A DNA stretch of 64,000 nt from a candidate division Hyd24-12 bacterium UBA6080. GTDB taxonomy: Bacteria > Fermentibacterota > Fermentibacteria > Fermentibacterales > JCC-6. Position 1 is the first letter of the stretch; the number at the start of each line of letters is the position of its first letter. A model generated the notes under the pieces. It saw nothing but the letters and a program-made list of their open reading frames with translations. It ran no database searches and was not told where the DNA came from. This document shows positions 9,547-17,042 of this stretch, one piece after another. The stretch lies in assembly GCA_002436025.1 (NCBI GenBank), contig DIXM01000013.1, positions 186,001 to 250,000 on the forward strand. Direction: 5' to 3'. The position numbers and the translations under genes are program-made.

Positions 9547-10393
9547 CGGGCCCCTCCCTCCAGTCAAGGCCTATGTCCGCCGCGGGTGCGGAATGGGTCA
9601 GGGCGCCGACCGACACCCCATTGACCCCGGAAGCGGCAATCTCAGCAACGGTTTCCAGCGTGACCCCTCCCGAGGCCTCGAGGTAGAACCGCCCCCGGGC
9701 CATGGCCACCGCCTCACGAAGCATTGTGACGGGCATGTTGTCGAGCAGTATCCGGTCGGGTTCAAGAGAGAACACGGCCGGAAGCTGCCCCAATGAATCC
9801 ACTTCGATCTCAATGGGGATACCCCTTGAGCGCACCGCCGCCACGGAGGAAGAAAGCCCCCCCACGCCTCCCAGAGCGGCTATGTGATTGTCCTTGAACA
9901 TTGCCATGTCCGAAAGGCTCATCCTGTGGTTGACTCCCCCCCCGGCGCGCACGGCGTACTTCTCAAGCGCCCTGAGACCGGGTGTTGTTTTCCTTGTGTC
10001 GAGGATGTCGACACCGGGCGCCGCGTCGGCAAACCTGCGGGTCAGTGTCGCTATCCCGCACATCCTGCAGAGTATGTTCAGGGCGCTTCTCTCACCACGA
10101 AGCACGGTGCCGGTCGCACCCCTCACAACGCCGATGACGCATCCCGGAGAGGCTTCACTGCCCTCTTCCAGAACCCGTTCGAGCTGCACGGAGTCATCCA
10201 GGGAATGGTACACGGCTTCGACGGTGAACCACCCCGCAACGACCAGGGGCTGCCTTGCCCGAAACTCGCACACCGCGGGAAGCATGGCTGCCGAACCCAG
10301 CGCATCAACTGCCGCGTCGTTACCGGCGTCGTCTTCATAAAGCGACAACTCGGCCACCCTGCGTGCTTCGGACAGGAAGAGGGCATCGGTCAT
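9527..10393 (-). CDS. nadC: Nicotinate-nucleotide pyrophosphorylase (quinolinate phosphoribosyltransferase)
   Basis: Makes nicotinate mononucleotide from quinolinate and PRPP in de novo NAD synthesis. Family motifs are GERSALNILCRMCGIAT, DTRKTTPGLR (catalytic and PRPP-binding residues), KYAVRAGGGVNHR and FKDNHI. The 288-residue length fits. The start ATG at 10393 overlaps the stop of the upstream amidohydrolase by four bases (ATGA), which excludes the longer in-frame extension. nadA and nadB are not in the window. Confidence 0.95.
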   Translation of the reverse strand: MTDALFLSEARRVAELSLYEDDAGNDAAVDALGSAAMLPAVCEFRARQPLVVAGWFTVEAVYHSLDDSVQLERVLEEGSEASPGCVIGVVRGATGTVLRGERSALNILCRMCGIATLTRRFADAAPGVDILDTRKTTPGLRALEKYAVRAGGGVNHRMSLSDMAMFKDNHIAALGGVGGLSSSVAAVRSRGIPIEIEVDSLGQLPAVFSLEPDRILLDNMPVTMLREAVAMARGRFYLEASGGVTLETVAEIAASGVNGVSVGALTHSAPAADIGLDWREGPGVPAGR

Positions 10394-11823
10394 GCTTCCC
10401 CCATAATGCCGGGGTCGCCATAAACCACCGCGCCGTCGAGTATTGTTGCTTCCACCGATACTTCGTCCCACGGGACTCCCCGAAAGGGGTCGGCGGAGAG
10501 GACGCAGAGATGCCCGGGCCTTCCTGGCGCCACCACCCCGGCCAGATCGGAGAAACCGCACACGTCGGCTGCCCCCAGTGTGTACGCGCCAAGGGCCTGC
10601 CCGACCGAAAGCCTCTGGTCCGGCGAAGGGTGACCGGTGGCGCCGGAGATACCGTTCAGGGGACCGAAGGGCATTCCGTCGCTGCCGAAACCAAAACGCA
10701 AACCCCGGGAGAGAAGGGAACCGAACGGGTTGAGCCCCCGCGCCCTGGGAGCAGACAACCTCTTCTCGTACATGCCGCCCGGCATCTGCCACCGGGATAC
10801 GAAATTGGGCTGCATGCAGAAGGAGACCCTTCCCGGAAACTGGTCCGGAAAGTCCTCAAGAACGGGAAGAAGCTCTTCAGCGTGCTCAACCCTTACTTCG
10901 GGGCCCTTGCCTGAAGCGGAAACCCCGATCACCTGACGTATGGCCCTTGCCCCTATTGCGTGGGCACAGATGCCCAGCCCGCATTTTTCAGCAATACCGG
11001 CAAGCACGGCAACCTCTTCATCGTCCATAACGGGTGAAACCACCGACCCGTCGGGATACCCCCCCTCGACGGCGGCGTCTCCCGCTCCGAACGTGCCGTC
11101 GAGAAAGAGCTTGATCCACCTGGCGTACCTGCCTGGTTCGCGGTCAAGAAGTGCCGGTGCGTCAATGGAGAAGACCCCGACTGCCGTTCTGAGAAGCGGG
11201 TCCCATTCACCTATCATGTCGGCTTCCCGAAGGTGCTCCATTGTGCCCATACCGGTCACCCCGCGGGAGAAGACCGTCTCCTGAAGAACCTCCATGTTCC
11301 GGAGAAGCACTTCACCGGGAACGGGGAAAAGCCTGCTGAACCCCAGTGAAGCGCCCTCGGTGAGGCGCCCCTCCGTTCTGTCAACGTCCGGGGTTTCGGG
11401 CGGGACGAGCCGGAGAAGGGCCGAGTTCACCAGTGAGAGGTGCCCGCAGACCCGGGTCAGGACCACCGGGCGGTCACCGGAGACTGCATCGAGCGCGGCA
11501 AGCGAAGGCAGGACCGGGTCATCCCATGAGGAATCGTCAAATCCTATCCCGCGGAGTATCGGATCAGGGGAGGACGGAGCGGCGCCCACAATGGAAAGCA
11601 TCTGGTCGGAACCCGATACGCCGGAAAGGTCTATTGCGGAAAGGGAGGACGCCTTCCACGAAAAGTGCATGTGCCCGTCAATGAATGAGGGCATCACGAG
11701 GCCGTCGATGCCGCCCGAACACTTCTCGACCGAAACCACCCGGCCCCGGTCGAACAAAAGCCTGACACCCGGAAGGACAGGCCCAGCGCCAGGCCAGAAA
11801 CTGCCGCATGAAAGCGCCTTCAT
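10390..11823 (-). CDS. Amidohydrolase, YtcJ-like metal-dependent hydrolase
   Basis: A 477-residue TIM-barrel amidohydrolase. It contains the N-terminal metal-binding segment MPSFIDGHMHFSW, then ICAHAIG and a C-terminal GFGSDGMPFGPLN, which carries the conserved Asp, followed by an ALGAYTLGAADVCGF segment and a typical beta-sandwich tail. This layout is that of the YtcJ/amidohydrolase-3 group, whose substrates are mostly unknown. It overlaps the GGDEF gene upstream and nadC downstream by four bases each (ATGA), so it is translated with them. I do not assign a substrate. Confidence 0.8.
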   Translation of the reverse strand: MKALSCGSFWPGAGPVLPGVRLLFDRGRVVSVEKCSGGIDGLVMPSFIDGHMHFSWKASSLSAIDLSGVSGSDQMLSIVGAAPSSPDPILRGIGFDDSSWDDPVLPSLAALDAVSGDRPVVLTRVCGHLSLVNSALLRLVPPETPDVDRTEGRLTEGASLGFSRLFPVPGEVLLRNMEVLQETVFSRGVTGMGTMEHLREADMIGEWDPLLRTAVGVFSIDAPALLDREPGRYARWIKLFLDGTFGAGDAAVEGGYPDGSVVSPVMDDEEVAVLAGIAEKCGLGICAHAIGARAIRQVIGVSASGKGPEVRVEHAEELLPVLEDFPDQFPGRVSFCMQPNFVSRWQMPGGMYEKRLSAPRARGLNPFGSLLSRGLRFGFGSDGMPFGPLNGISGATGHPSPDQRLSVGQALGAYTLGAADVCGFSDLAGVVAPGRPGHLCVLSADPFRGVPWDEVSVEATILDGAVVYGDPGIMGEA

Positions 11824-12680
11824 TCCTCGATTTCCGCCAGGGCCTTGACCATCAGGTCGAACATGTCCCCTTCAACCTCGAGCAGGAACCAGGTCGAGGC
11901 GCCGTGAGACTGAACCTCGCCCACGACCCTGCCCCTTATCTCGCATTCCACCATCGCCAGCCTCGGTGTGCCGCCGTCGGTGCTCTCACGGATACCCGAG
12001 CCGGGAATGAACATCTCGCGGGCCTCTATGTCCAAAGGGTCGTTCCGGTGGGCGAACCAGCGGGAAAGGTTCACGAACCCCCCGACGGAGATGCTGGATT
12101 TGCCCGGGTAAAAAACGTCTATCTTGACGTTGTCGCCGTCCCGCTTCTTCTTGGAGTCGAAAAGCCCGGCCCTGTTCTTGCCGTCTTTTTTGGCCTGAAG
12201 AAGCGCCATGTCGGCGCTTACGAGTATCTCTTCACCGGATACGACCTCGGTCGAGGCGACCCCAAGCGAAACAGTTACCTGAAGGGGATTGCACCCCGGA
12301 ATGACAAAAGGCGTCCTGCCGACCTTGTCACAGAGCCTCTCAGCCGTGCAAAGGCCTTCGCTTGAGATGGTGTTGAGGAGCAGCACGGTTATCTCCTCCC
12401 CGCCGTAGCGGTAGGCGTCGCCGCGATGCCTGACCGACGAACGGATGAGCGAGGCCACGTGCCGAAGCACCTTGTCCCCCACGTCATGACCGTGCTTGTC
12501 GTTGAATATCTTGAAGTTGTCGATGTCAACCATGATGACCGAAAGGGGCAGCCCGTCGGGACCGAGACTCCTCAGTATCTCCGGAAGGTCGTGATCGAGG
12601 TGCTTCCGCTGGGGAAGCCCGGTCACAGCATCAAGGTCTTCCGTCCTGGGAAACTTGAAAGCAGCCTTGTAATCTCCCAT
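11820..12680 (-). CDS. GGDEF-domain diguanylate cyclase (GGEEI variant)
   Basis: Probable c-di-GMP synthase. The GGDEF domain spans about residues 15-175, with DAVTGLPQRK, IDNFKIFNDKHGHDVGD and a signature reading YGGEEI, followed by SLGVAS and ADMALLQAKKDGKNR. GGEEx variants are generally active. There is no N-terminal sensor or membrane segment. About 95 C-terminal residues (beta-rich, with FYPGKSSISVGGF) form an extra domain that I cannot name; a small ligand-binding domain is possible. The start has GGAGGGG just upstream. It faces the divergent lipoprotein cluster. Confidence 0.82.
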   Translation of the reverse strand: MGDYKAAFKFPRTEDLDAVTGLPQRKHLDHDLPEILRSLGPDGLPLSVIMVDIDNFKIFNDKHGHDVGDKVLRHVASLIRSSVRHRGDAYRYGGEEITVLLLNTISSEGLCTAERLCDKVGRTPFVIPGCNPLQVTVSLGVASTEVVSGEEILVSADMALLQAKKDGKNRAGLFDSKKKRDGDNVKIDVFYPGKSSISVGGFVNLSRWFAHRNDPLDIEAREMFIPGSGIRESTDGGTPRLAMVECEIRGRVVGEVQSHGASTWFLLEVEGDMFDLMVKALAEIEE

Positions 12681-12734
12681 GTCATGCCCCTCCGGTTCAG
12701 GTTAAGATAATCTCCTTACGGGCGGGAACAAGCA

Positions 12735-12763
12735 TTGACCTGGAGCTTCGCCTCGCTTAGTGT
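12735..12763 (+). promoter_or_regulatory. Possible sigma-70 promoter of the lipoprotein cluster
   Basis: TTGACC (12735-12740) is followed after 17 bases by TAGTGT (12758-12763), 35 bases before the first lipoprotein start. The -35 is good and the -10 is poor. It is the only candidate seen in the 117-base gap between the divergent GGDEF gene and the cluster. Confidence 0.35.
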
Positions 12764-12797
12764 TGGCGGTGTTTTCGAAGCCATTCAGGGGGGGCGT

Positions 12798-13568
12798 TTG
12801 AAGAAAGTCATCGGGGTCGCGCTTTTTGCGGCGATCTTCGTTGCGTGCCGCTGGAGCGGCAGCCAGCAGGACGTGTACGACAGCTACACGCGCCTGTCGA
12901 CCGCCCTTGAGGAATGCCGCTGGGAAGACCTCCACGACGGCCTCTCCCAGGAGACCAGGGACCTTCTCGAGCTCGCAGCAAAAGCCTTCACCGGCATGGG
13001 AATGCCCATCGATAACCGGGCCGACCTCCTCCTTTCGGAAATAGCCGCCGGGCACCCTCTTTTCGACACCGGAAAGAACGTGCTGGACATCTCAATAAGG
13101 GGAGACGAGGCATTCCTCGAGCCTTCCGCCGGCGAAACGACCACATCGATAAGATTTGTCCGCGAGGAAGGCGAATGGCGTATGGACCTCACGCCCCAGT
13201 TGACCGTGATCCTCAACCGGGCGCTCGAGGGCACGGGAACCACACTGGCGCAGTTCCTCAACCCGGCATCCGTGGAAAATCCTGCACCATCCTCCGGAAG
13301 CTGCATGCTGATCGTCAGTAACGCTCTGGATGACGATGACGTATACTATCTGCATGTTTCCCCGGCAGTGAGTGAAGACTGGGGACCCGATGTTCTTGGT
13401 GATATGGTACTGCTTCCCGGGGCAGTGTGCACTCTCTACGTTTACCCCGACACGTACGACATGATGGCGATAGGTGCTAGAGACGACACCTACACAAGAT
13501 GGGGTGTTGCAATTAGCGAAGGTGGGTACGACTGGGACATCAACCGGTCCGACCTGGTTCAACAATGA
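12798..13568 (+). CDS. Lipoprotein with NTF2-like region and one WGxDxLG repeat domain (cluster gene A)
   Basis: A 256-residue predicted lipoprotein: a short signal peptide ends in the lipobox FVAC (C17). Residues about 22-160 are mainly helical and then beta, and resemble small NTF2-like/DUF4878-type lipoprotein domains (inference). Residues 169-252 are one copy of the repeat domain shared by the next four genes: VSNAL, LHVSP, DWGPDVLG, LLPG, then a degenerate DDTYTRWGVAI in place of DGDTYT. The start is TTG at 12798, preceded by a G-rich Shine-Dalgarno; no ATG gives a signal peptide. Function unknown. Confidence 0.75.
   Translation: MKKVIGVALFAAIFVACRWSGSQQDVYDSYTRLSTALEECRWEDLHDGLSQETRDLLELAAKAFTGMGMPIDNRADLLLSEIAAGHPLFDTGKNVLDISIRGDEAFLEPSAGETTTSIRFVREEGEWRMDLTPQLTVILNRALEGTGTTLAQFLNPASVENPAPSSGSCMLIVSNALDDDDVYYLHVSPAVSEDWGPDVLGDMVLLPGAVCTLYVYPDTYDMMAIGARDDTYTRWGVAISEGGYDWDINRSDLVQQ
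13302..13553 (+). repeat. WGxDxLG repeat domain, unit A1
   Basis: Protein-level repeat unit (residues 169-252 of gene A). It keeps the N-x-L opening, the SP...WG...LG segment and the YD..TYTRWGV close, but has lost the acidic loop. Confidence 0.7.
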
Positions 13569-13582
13569 AAGAGGAGGTTACC

Positions 13583-14497
13583 GTGAACTGGAAACTCTGG
13601 GCAGCTGCGGTGCTGGTTGTTTTCATGGCCGTTGGCTGCGGTGTGAAGAAGTCCGCTGTCACTATCGAGAACGCACTGGGCGAGTGGGACATCAAGGAAC
13701 TGAGCCTCAAGGACGCCGCAGGCGTCGAGACCGTTCTTGAGCCCCTTGCCGCCGATACCACAGTCATCCTGCAGCTTGCCGCCGGCGCCTACACGCTCAG
13801 CGCCACCGACTCCGAAGGCTACGAATACAGCGTCGCCTTCACCGTTGCCGAAGCACCCTTGAACGTTGCGATCGGCTTCAACAACTGCCTCGGTTTCGAA
13901 GAGACCACCACCGTTGCCGACGGCGTCTACTGGACCGGCACGGGCGACGGCCACATCCGTATCGTTAACACCCTCGGCGACTACGCCATCTACTGGGTTA
14001 ACATTGTCGAAGCGGGCGGCGACATTTACTGGGATTCCACCGAGTACTGCCAGAGCGTGATCGTCTACGAAGGCGAAGAGCTCAACATCCTTCTCGCCCC
14101 CGGCACCTACGACATCCAGATCGAAGACGTCGACGGCGACACCTACACCCGCTACGCTGTAGAGATCACCCGCGAAACCTACCTCTGGGAAGTCAAGATT
14201 GAAGACATCGACGCCGCCGAAACAGTTGGCGAAGGTTCCGCCCCCGTCACCATCGTGAACGACCTTGGCACCTACGACATCTGGTACATCTACTGCGACC
14301 TTTCCAACGAACCCTGGGGCGATGACATCCTCGGCTCCGAGATCCTCGCCGCCGGTGACTCCTTCACATTCTACGTCAACCCCGGCATCTACGACATCAA
14401 ATGCGAAGACGTCGACGGCGACACCTACACCCTCTGGGGCGTAGAGATCCCCGAGGCCGGCTACACCTGGAACGTCACCCTGGGTGACATGGACTAG
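13583..14497 (+). CDS. Lipoprotein made of three tandem repeat domains (cluster gene B)
   Basis: A 304-residue predicted lipoprotein (signal peptide ending AVGC, C19). It consists of three copies of one domain: residues 24-93 (divergent), 124-210 and 221-304. The best units run from VTIVNDLG through IWYIYC, PWGDDILG, PGIYDI, EDVDGDTYT to GVEIPEAGYTWNV. GTG start at 13583 with GAGGAGG six bases upstream. Codon use is strongly skewed to C-ending and GAA codons, unlike genes A, C and E, and a perfect terminator follows at once. Both suggest it is the main, highly expressed product. Function unknown; the acidic DVDGD loop suggests Ca2+ binding (inference). Confidence 0.8.
   Translation: MNWKLWAAAVLVVFMAVGCGVKKSAVTIENALGEWDIKELSLKDAAGVETVLEPLAADTTVILQLAAGAYTLSATDSEGYEYSVAFTVAEAPLNVAIGFNNCLGFEETTTVADGVYWTGTGDGHIRIVNTLGDYAIYWVNIVEAGGDIYWDSTEYCQSVIVYEGEELNILLAPGTYDIQIEDVDGDTYTRYAVEITRETYLWEVKIEDIDAAETVGEGSAPVTIVNDLGTYDIWYIYCDLSNEPWGDDILGSEILAAGDSFTFYVNPGIYDIKCEDVDGDTYTLWGVEIPEAGYTWNVTLGDMD
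13652..13861 (+). repeat. Repeat domain unit B1 (divergent)
   Basis: Residues 24-93 of gene B. It opens VTIENALGEWDI and closes ATDSEGYEY where other units have DxDGDTYT, and it lacks the WGxDxLG segment. Confidence 0.55.
13952..14212 (+). repeat. Repeat domain unit B2
   Basis: Residues 124-210 of gene B, with IVNTLGDYAI, APGTYDIQIEDVDGDTYTR and LWEVKIEDID. The middle WG segment is replaced by IYWDSTEYC. Confidence 0.75.
14243..14494 (+). repeat. Repeat domain unit B3 (near-consensus)
   Basis: Residues 221-304 of gene B. All conserved elements are present: VTIVNDLG, PWGDDILG, NPGIYDI, EDVDGDTYT, and GYTWNVTLGDMD at the C-terminus. Confidence 0.8.
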
Positions 14498-14507
14498 TCT
14501 GTCTTCC

Positions 14508-14536
14508 AAAGGGGGGGCTTCGGCCCCCCCTTTTTT
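14508..14536 (+). terminator. Strong rho-independent terminator after gene B
   Basis: Perfect hairpin GGGGGGGC-TTCG-GCCCCCCC, flanked by AAA and followed by six T. It sits 11 bases after the gene B stop and 23 bases before the gene C start, so genes C-E depend on read-through or a separate promoter. Confidence 0.95.
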
Positions 14537-14558
14537 CGTCCCCGCAAGAGGAGAATCC

Positions 14559-15176
14559 TTGAAAAAGACCATCCTGCTGCTTTGCGTTCCACTGATCGCC
14601 GCCTGCCGCATCTCCGTCGGCAACCTGGCACCGCTCACGGTCATCAACGGTCTGGGAGGGTGGACCATCCACTACGTCCACGCGAGCCGCGCGGACGCCA
14701 AGGGGTGGGGCGACGACCTCCTGGGCCAGAGCGAGATAATCCGCCCCGGCGCCAAGAGGGTCTTCTCCCTGTCTCCCGGAACCTGGGACATCAGGGTCAC
14801 CGACAACGAGGGCGACACCTATACAAGAAGGGATGTGGTAATCCCCACGGAGGGTTACACATGGGAAGTCACGCTGGAAGACATCGATTCAGGGTTCCCC
14901 GACATAAGCGGGAACTGCCCCGTGACATTCCTGAACTCCCTCGACACGCGGGCGGACTCCATCTGGGTCTCCCCCTCGGACTACGGCTACTGGGGTACAA
15001 GCCATACAGGTGAACAGAGCGTCGAGCCCGGCACCGAGTTCGTGGTATGGCTCGCCCCAGGCGAGTACGACATGATGGCAACCGATGGAATGGGCAGATC
15101 ATTCGTGGTGTATAATTGCGTAGTCACTGAGAGCGGTTTCTTCTGGGAGATCACAGAAGACTTTCTGGAAAGGTAG
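14559..15176 (+). CDS. Lipoprotein with two repeat domains (cluster gene C)
   Basis: A 205-residue predicted lipoprotein (MKK start, lipobox IAAC, C16). Unit 1 (25-110) is of the DGDTYT type, with GWGDDLLG, SPGTWDIRVTDNEGDTYTR and GYTWEVTLEDID. Unit 2 (121-202) is a second subtype with YWGTSH, APGEYDMMATDGMGRSF and GFFWEIT. Start TTG at 14559, preceded by AGAGGAGAAT; the longer open frame upstream runs through the terminator and is not coding. It is followed two bases later by gene D. Function unknown. Confidence 0.78.
   Translation: MKKTILLLCVPLIAACRISVGNLAPLTVINGLGGWTIHYVHASRADAKGWGDDLLGQSEIIRPGAKRVFSLSPGTWDIRVTDNEGDTYTRRDVVIPTEGYTWEVTLEDIDSGFPDISGNCPVTFLNSLDTRADSIWVSPSDYGYWGTSHTGEQSVEPGTEFVVWLAPGEYDMMATDGMGRSFVVYNCVVTESGFFWEITEDFLER
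14631..14888 (+). repeat. Repeat domain unit C1
   Basis: Residues 25-110 of gene C; canonical DGDTYT-type unit with an NEGDTYT loop. Confidence 0.75.
14919..15164 (+). repeat. Repeat domain unit C2 (DxxGRS subtype)
   Basis: Residues 121-202 of gene C. The acidic loop is replaced by DGMGRSF; the flanking PGEYDMM and GFFWEI keep the domain register. Confidence 0.65.
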
Positions 15177-15178
15177 AA

Positions 15179-15499
15179 ATGAAAAGAACAGCATTGCTCA
15201 TCGCCCTGGCGCTTGCAGCCATCGCCGGATGCGGCACGAAGCAGGTGCCGGTAACGATCGCCAACGATCTGGGAGCATGGGATATCCAGGAGGTCTACAT
15301 CGACCCCACAGACCAGCCCTGGACAAACAGCCTCATCACCACCACCGTCGTCCCCGGAGAAAGCGTGACCCTCAACATTGCCCCCGGCACCTACGACATG
15401 CGCTGCGTCGATGAGGACGGCGACACCTACACAAAGTGGGAAGTCGTCATCGGCAGCGAAGGCTATACCTGGAACGTAACGCTCGCCCACATGGACTGA
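15179..15499 (+). CDS. Minimal single-domain repeat lipoprotein (cluster gene D)
   Basis: A 106-residue predicted lipoprotein: signal peptide (MKRTALLIAL...) ending IAGC with C18, then exactly one repeat domain (24-106) of the DGDTYT type: VTIANDLGAWDI, QPWTNSL, PGTYDMRCVDEDGDTYT, EGYTWNVTLAHMD. It shows that one unit can stand alone as a secreted product. ATG start two bases after the gene C stop, so it is coupled to gene C. Function unknown. Confidence 0.82.
   Translation: MKRTALLIALALAAIAGCGTKQVPVTIANDLGAWDIQEVYIDPTDQPWTNSLITTTVVPGESVTLNIAPGTYDMRCVDEDGDTYTKWEVVIGSEGYTWNVTLAHMD
15248..15496 (+). repeat. Repeat domain unit D1
   Basis: Residues 24-106 of gene D; canonical loop DEDGDTYT, with the WGxDxLG segment changed to WTNSL. 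Confidence 0.75.
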
Positions 15500-15516
15500 A
15501 CAAAAAAGGAGGAGAA

Positions 15517-16131
15517 ATGAAACGACTCAGTTTTCCGGCAAGCGCAGCGCTTCTCCTCCTCATGAGCTGCGGAGCTCAGAAAGCCCCGATAGGCGTCGTG
15601 AACAGGCTCGAGGTCGAGATCATCATCGCGGTTCAGACAAGGCTTCCCGGCGGTGAGTGGAGCAGCAACCAGCTCGAAAGCTCTATCAGCCCCGGTGTAT
15701 CCCAGAGCTTCATGGCCGCCCCGGGCAACCTTGAGATAATGGCCACCGACAACCTGGGAAGGACCTACATACTCAGCGACGCGACGCTCACACCCGAGGG
15801 CCTTGTCTGGGAGGTTACGCCCGACACGAGGGCCATTGCCGACAGCCCCTGGGCAGGCGATTGCGCCGTAACCATCACGAATGACCTGGGGGCATGGAGC
15901 ATCACAAGGGTCCTGTGTTCACCCTCCGATGCCAGCGAATGGGGCGACAACTGGATCACATCCCCGATCCCCGCTTCGGAATCTGTGACCATCAACGTGG
16001 AGCCGGGCACCTACGACATCAGGGTGGAGGACAACGACGGCGACACCTATACCAGGTGGAGCGTTGTTATAACTGAAGCGGGTTACTCCTGGAGCCCCAC
16101 CCTCGAGGACATTGACGCTTCAGGTGGTTGA
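15517..16131 (+). CDS. Lipoprotein with two repeat domains (cluster gene E)
   Basis: A 204-residue predicted lipoprotein (lipobox LMSC, C18). It has the reverse order of gene C: unit 1 (24-103) is the GRT subtype (APGNLEIMATDNLGRTY, GLVWEVTPD) and unit 2 (117-200) the DGDTYT subtype (VTITNDLGAWSI, SPSDASEWGDNW, PGTYDIRVEDNDGDTYTRW). ATG at 15517 with AAGGAGGAGA upstream, 17 bases after gene D. Its 3' end overlaps the convergent histidine kinase by 12 bases. Function unknown. Confidence 0.8.
   Translation: MKRLSFPASAALLLLMSCGAQKAPIGVVNRLEVEIIIAVQTRLPGGEWSSNQLESSISPGVSQSFMAAPGNLEIMATDNLGRTYILSDATLTPEGLVWEVTPDTRAIADSPWAGDCAVTITNDLGAWSITRVLCSPSDASEWGDNWITSPIPASESVTINVEPGTYDIRVEDNDGDTYTRWSVVITEAGYSWSPTLEDIDASGG
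15586..15825 (+). repeat. Repeat domain unit E1 (DxxGRT subtype)
   Basis: Residues 24-103 of gene E; TDNLGRTY loop, no WGxDxLG segment. Confidence 0.6.
15865..16116 (+). repeat. Repeat domain unit E2
   Basis: Residues 117-200 of gene E; EWGDNW segment and EDNDGDTYTR loop close to consensus. Confidence 0.75.
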
Positions 16132-16977
16132 GGGGGCTGACACCGGGGGCGGCGCCCCCGACAAAGGCAGGAGAACAATCATGACGGTTCCCTGCCCCTC
16201 GACACTGGAAACATCGATGGTGCCCCCGTGCACCTCGACGATCTGCTGAACAAGCGAAAGCCCGAGCCCCAGCCCCCCGTCGGGGTTGCGGCGGGCCTGA
16301 CTGCCACGATAGAGAAGCCCGAACACGTGTGGCAGGTCTTCAGCCGGTATGCCCACCCCGGTATCAGAAACGGTCACAACCGCTGAACCCGAATCGACGG
16401 CAAGCGCCATGTGAACAGACCCACCAGTCTTGTTGTACTTGAAGGCGTTCACGCACAGGTTCTGAAAAACACGGCGAAGATGGCTTTCCACGCCCGACAC
16501 CAGAACGGGCCCAGAAGGGACCGAAAGGGAGAACCCCACCCCGCCCTCGACCATCATGGGGAACAGAAGATGGTGAACCCCCTCCACCACCAGATGAAGA
16601 TCAACTGAAACGAAACACAGGAACGGGTGCGAAGCAAGGCTCCCCAGTTCAAGTATGTCGTTCACCAGGGGAACAAGCTCATCGGCCCTGCGACGGGCAC
16701 GACCCACCAGTTCCAACGCCTTGACCGGATCCGAAGCGTACCCCTCCTCCACGGTCCGCAACAGCGAGGAAAGAGCGGTTATGGGGCTTTTCAGCTCGTG
16801 CCCAAGTATCCGCAGAACCTCGGTCGCACTGGGCTCGTCGGAACCCAGGACTCCGTCCAGGAGCTCCTTCACCCGCACTATCTCATCACGAACGGTCTCG
16901 CCGCACTGCCCGTCGGAAAGGGCAAGCTCAAGAAGGGTCCGGGCGTCCTCGAGCAGCTTCCAGGGGTCGGCTTTCAT
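16120..16977 (-). CDS. Soluble sensor histidine kinase
   Basis: A 285-residue histidine kinase. Residues about 1-45 are a short helical N-terminal region, 50-115 a HisKA dimerisation domain with the phospho-acceptor in LGHELKSPITAL, and 130-275 an HATPase_c domain with N-box QNLCVNAFKYN, DTGVGIP and GGLGLGLSLV. There is no membrane segment or recognisable sensor domain, so it is cytoplasmic and its input is unknown. No response regulator is adjacent. It converges on lipoprotein gene E with a 12-base overlap and is divergent from the methyltransferase. Confidence 0.88.
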   Translation of the reverse strand: MKADPWKLLEDARTLLELALSDGQCGETVRDEIVRVKELLDGVLGSDEPSATEVLRILGHELKSPITALSSLLRTVEEGYASDPVKALELVGRARRRADELVPLVNDILELGSLASHPFLCFVSVDLHLVVEGVHHLLFPMMVEGGVGFSLSVPSGPVLVSGVESHLRRVFQNLCVNAFKYNKTGGSVHMALAVDSGSAVVTVSDTGVGIPAEDLPHVFGLLYRGSQARRNPDGGLGLGLSLVQQIVEVHGGTIDVSSVEGQGTVMIVLLPLSGAPPPVSAPSTT

Positions 16978-17042
16978 CCTTGCCTTTCATGAGTTTTCAT
17001 GTTCGTGTATTATAGAGTATCAAGCTATGAAATGGAGCATCT

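Noticed and set aside
13559..14668. 369-codon minus-strand frame over lipoprotein gene B
   Set aside because: Antisense; gene B has a lipobox, Shine-Dalgarno and repeat structure on the plus strand, and the minus frame crosses the terminator.
12798..16131. DNA-level tandem repeat or CRISPR-like array
   Set aside because: The repetition is at protein level with diverged DNA; there are no short identical repeats with spacers.
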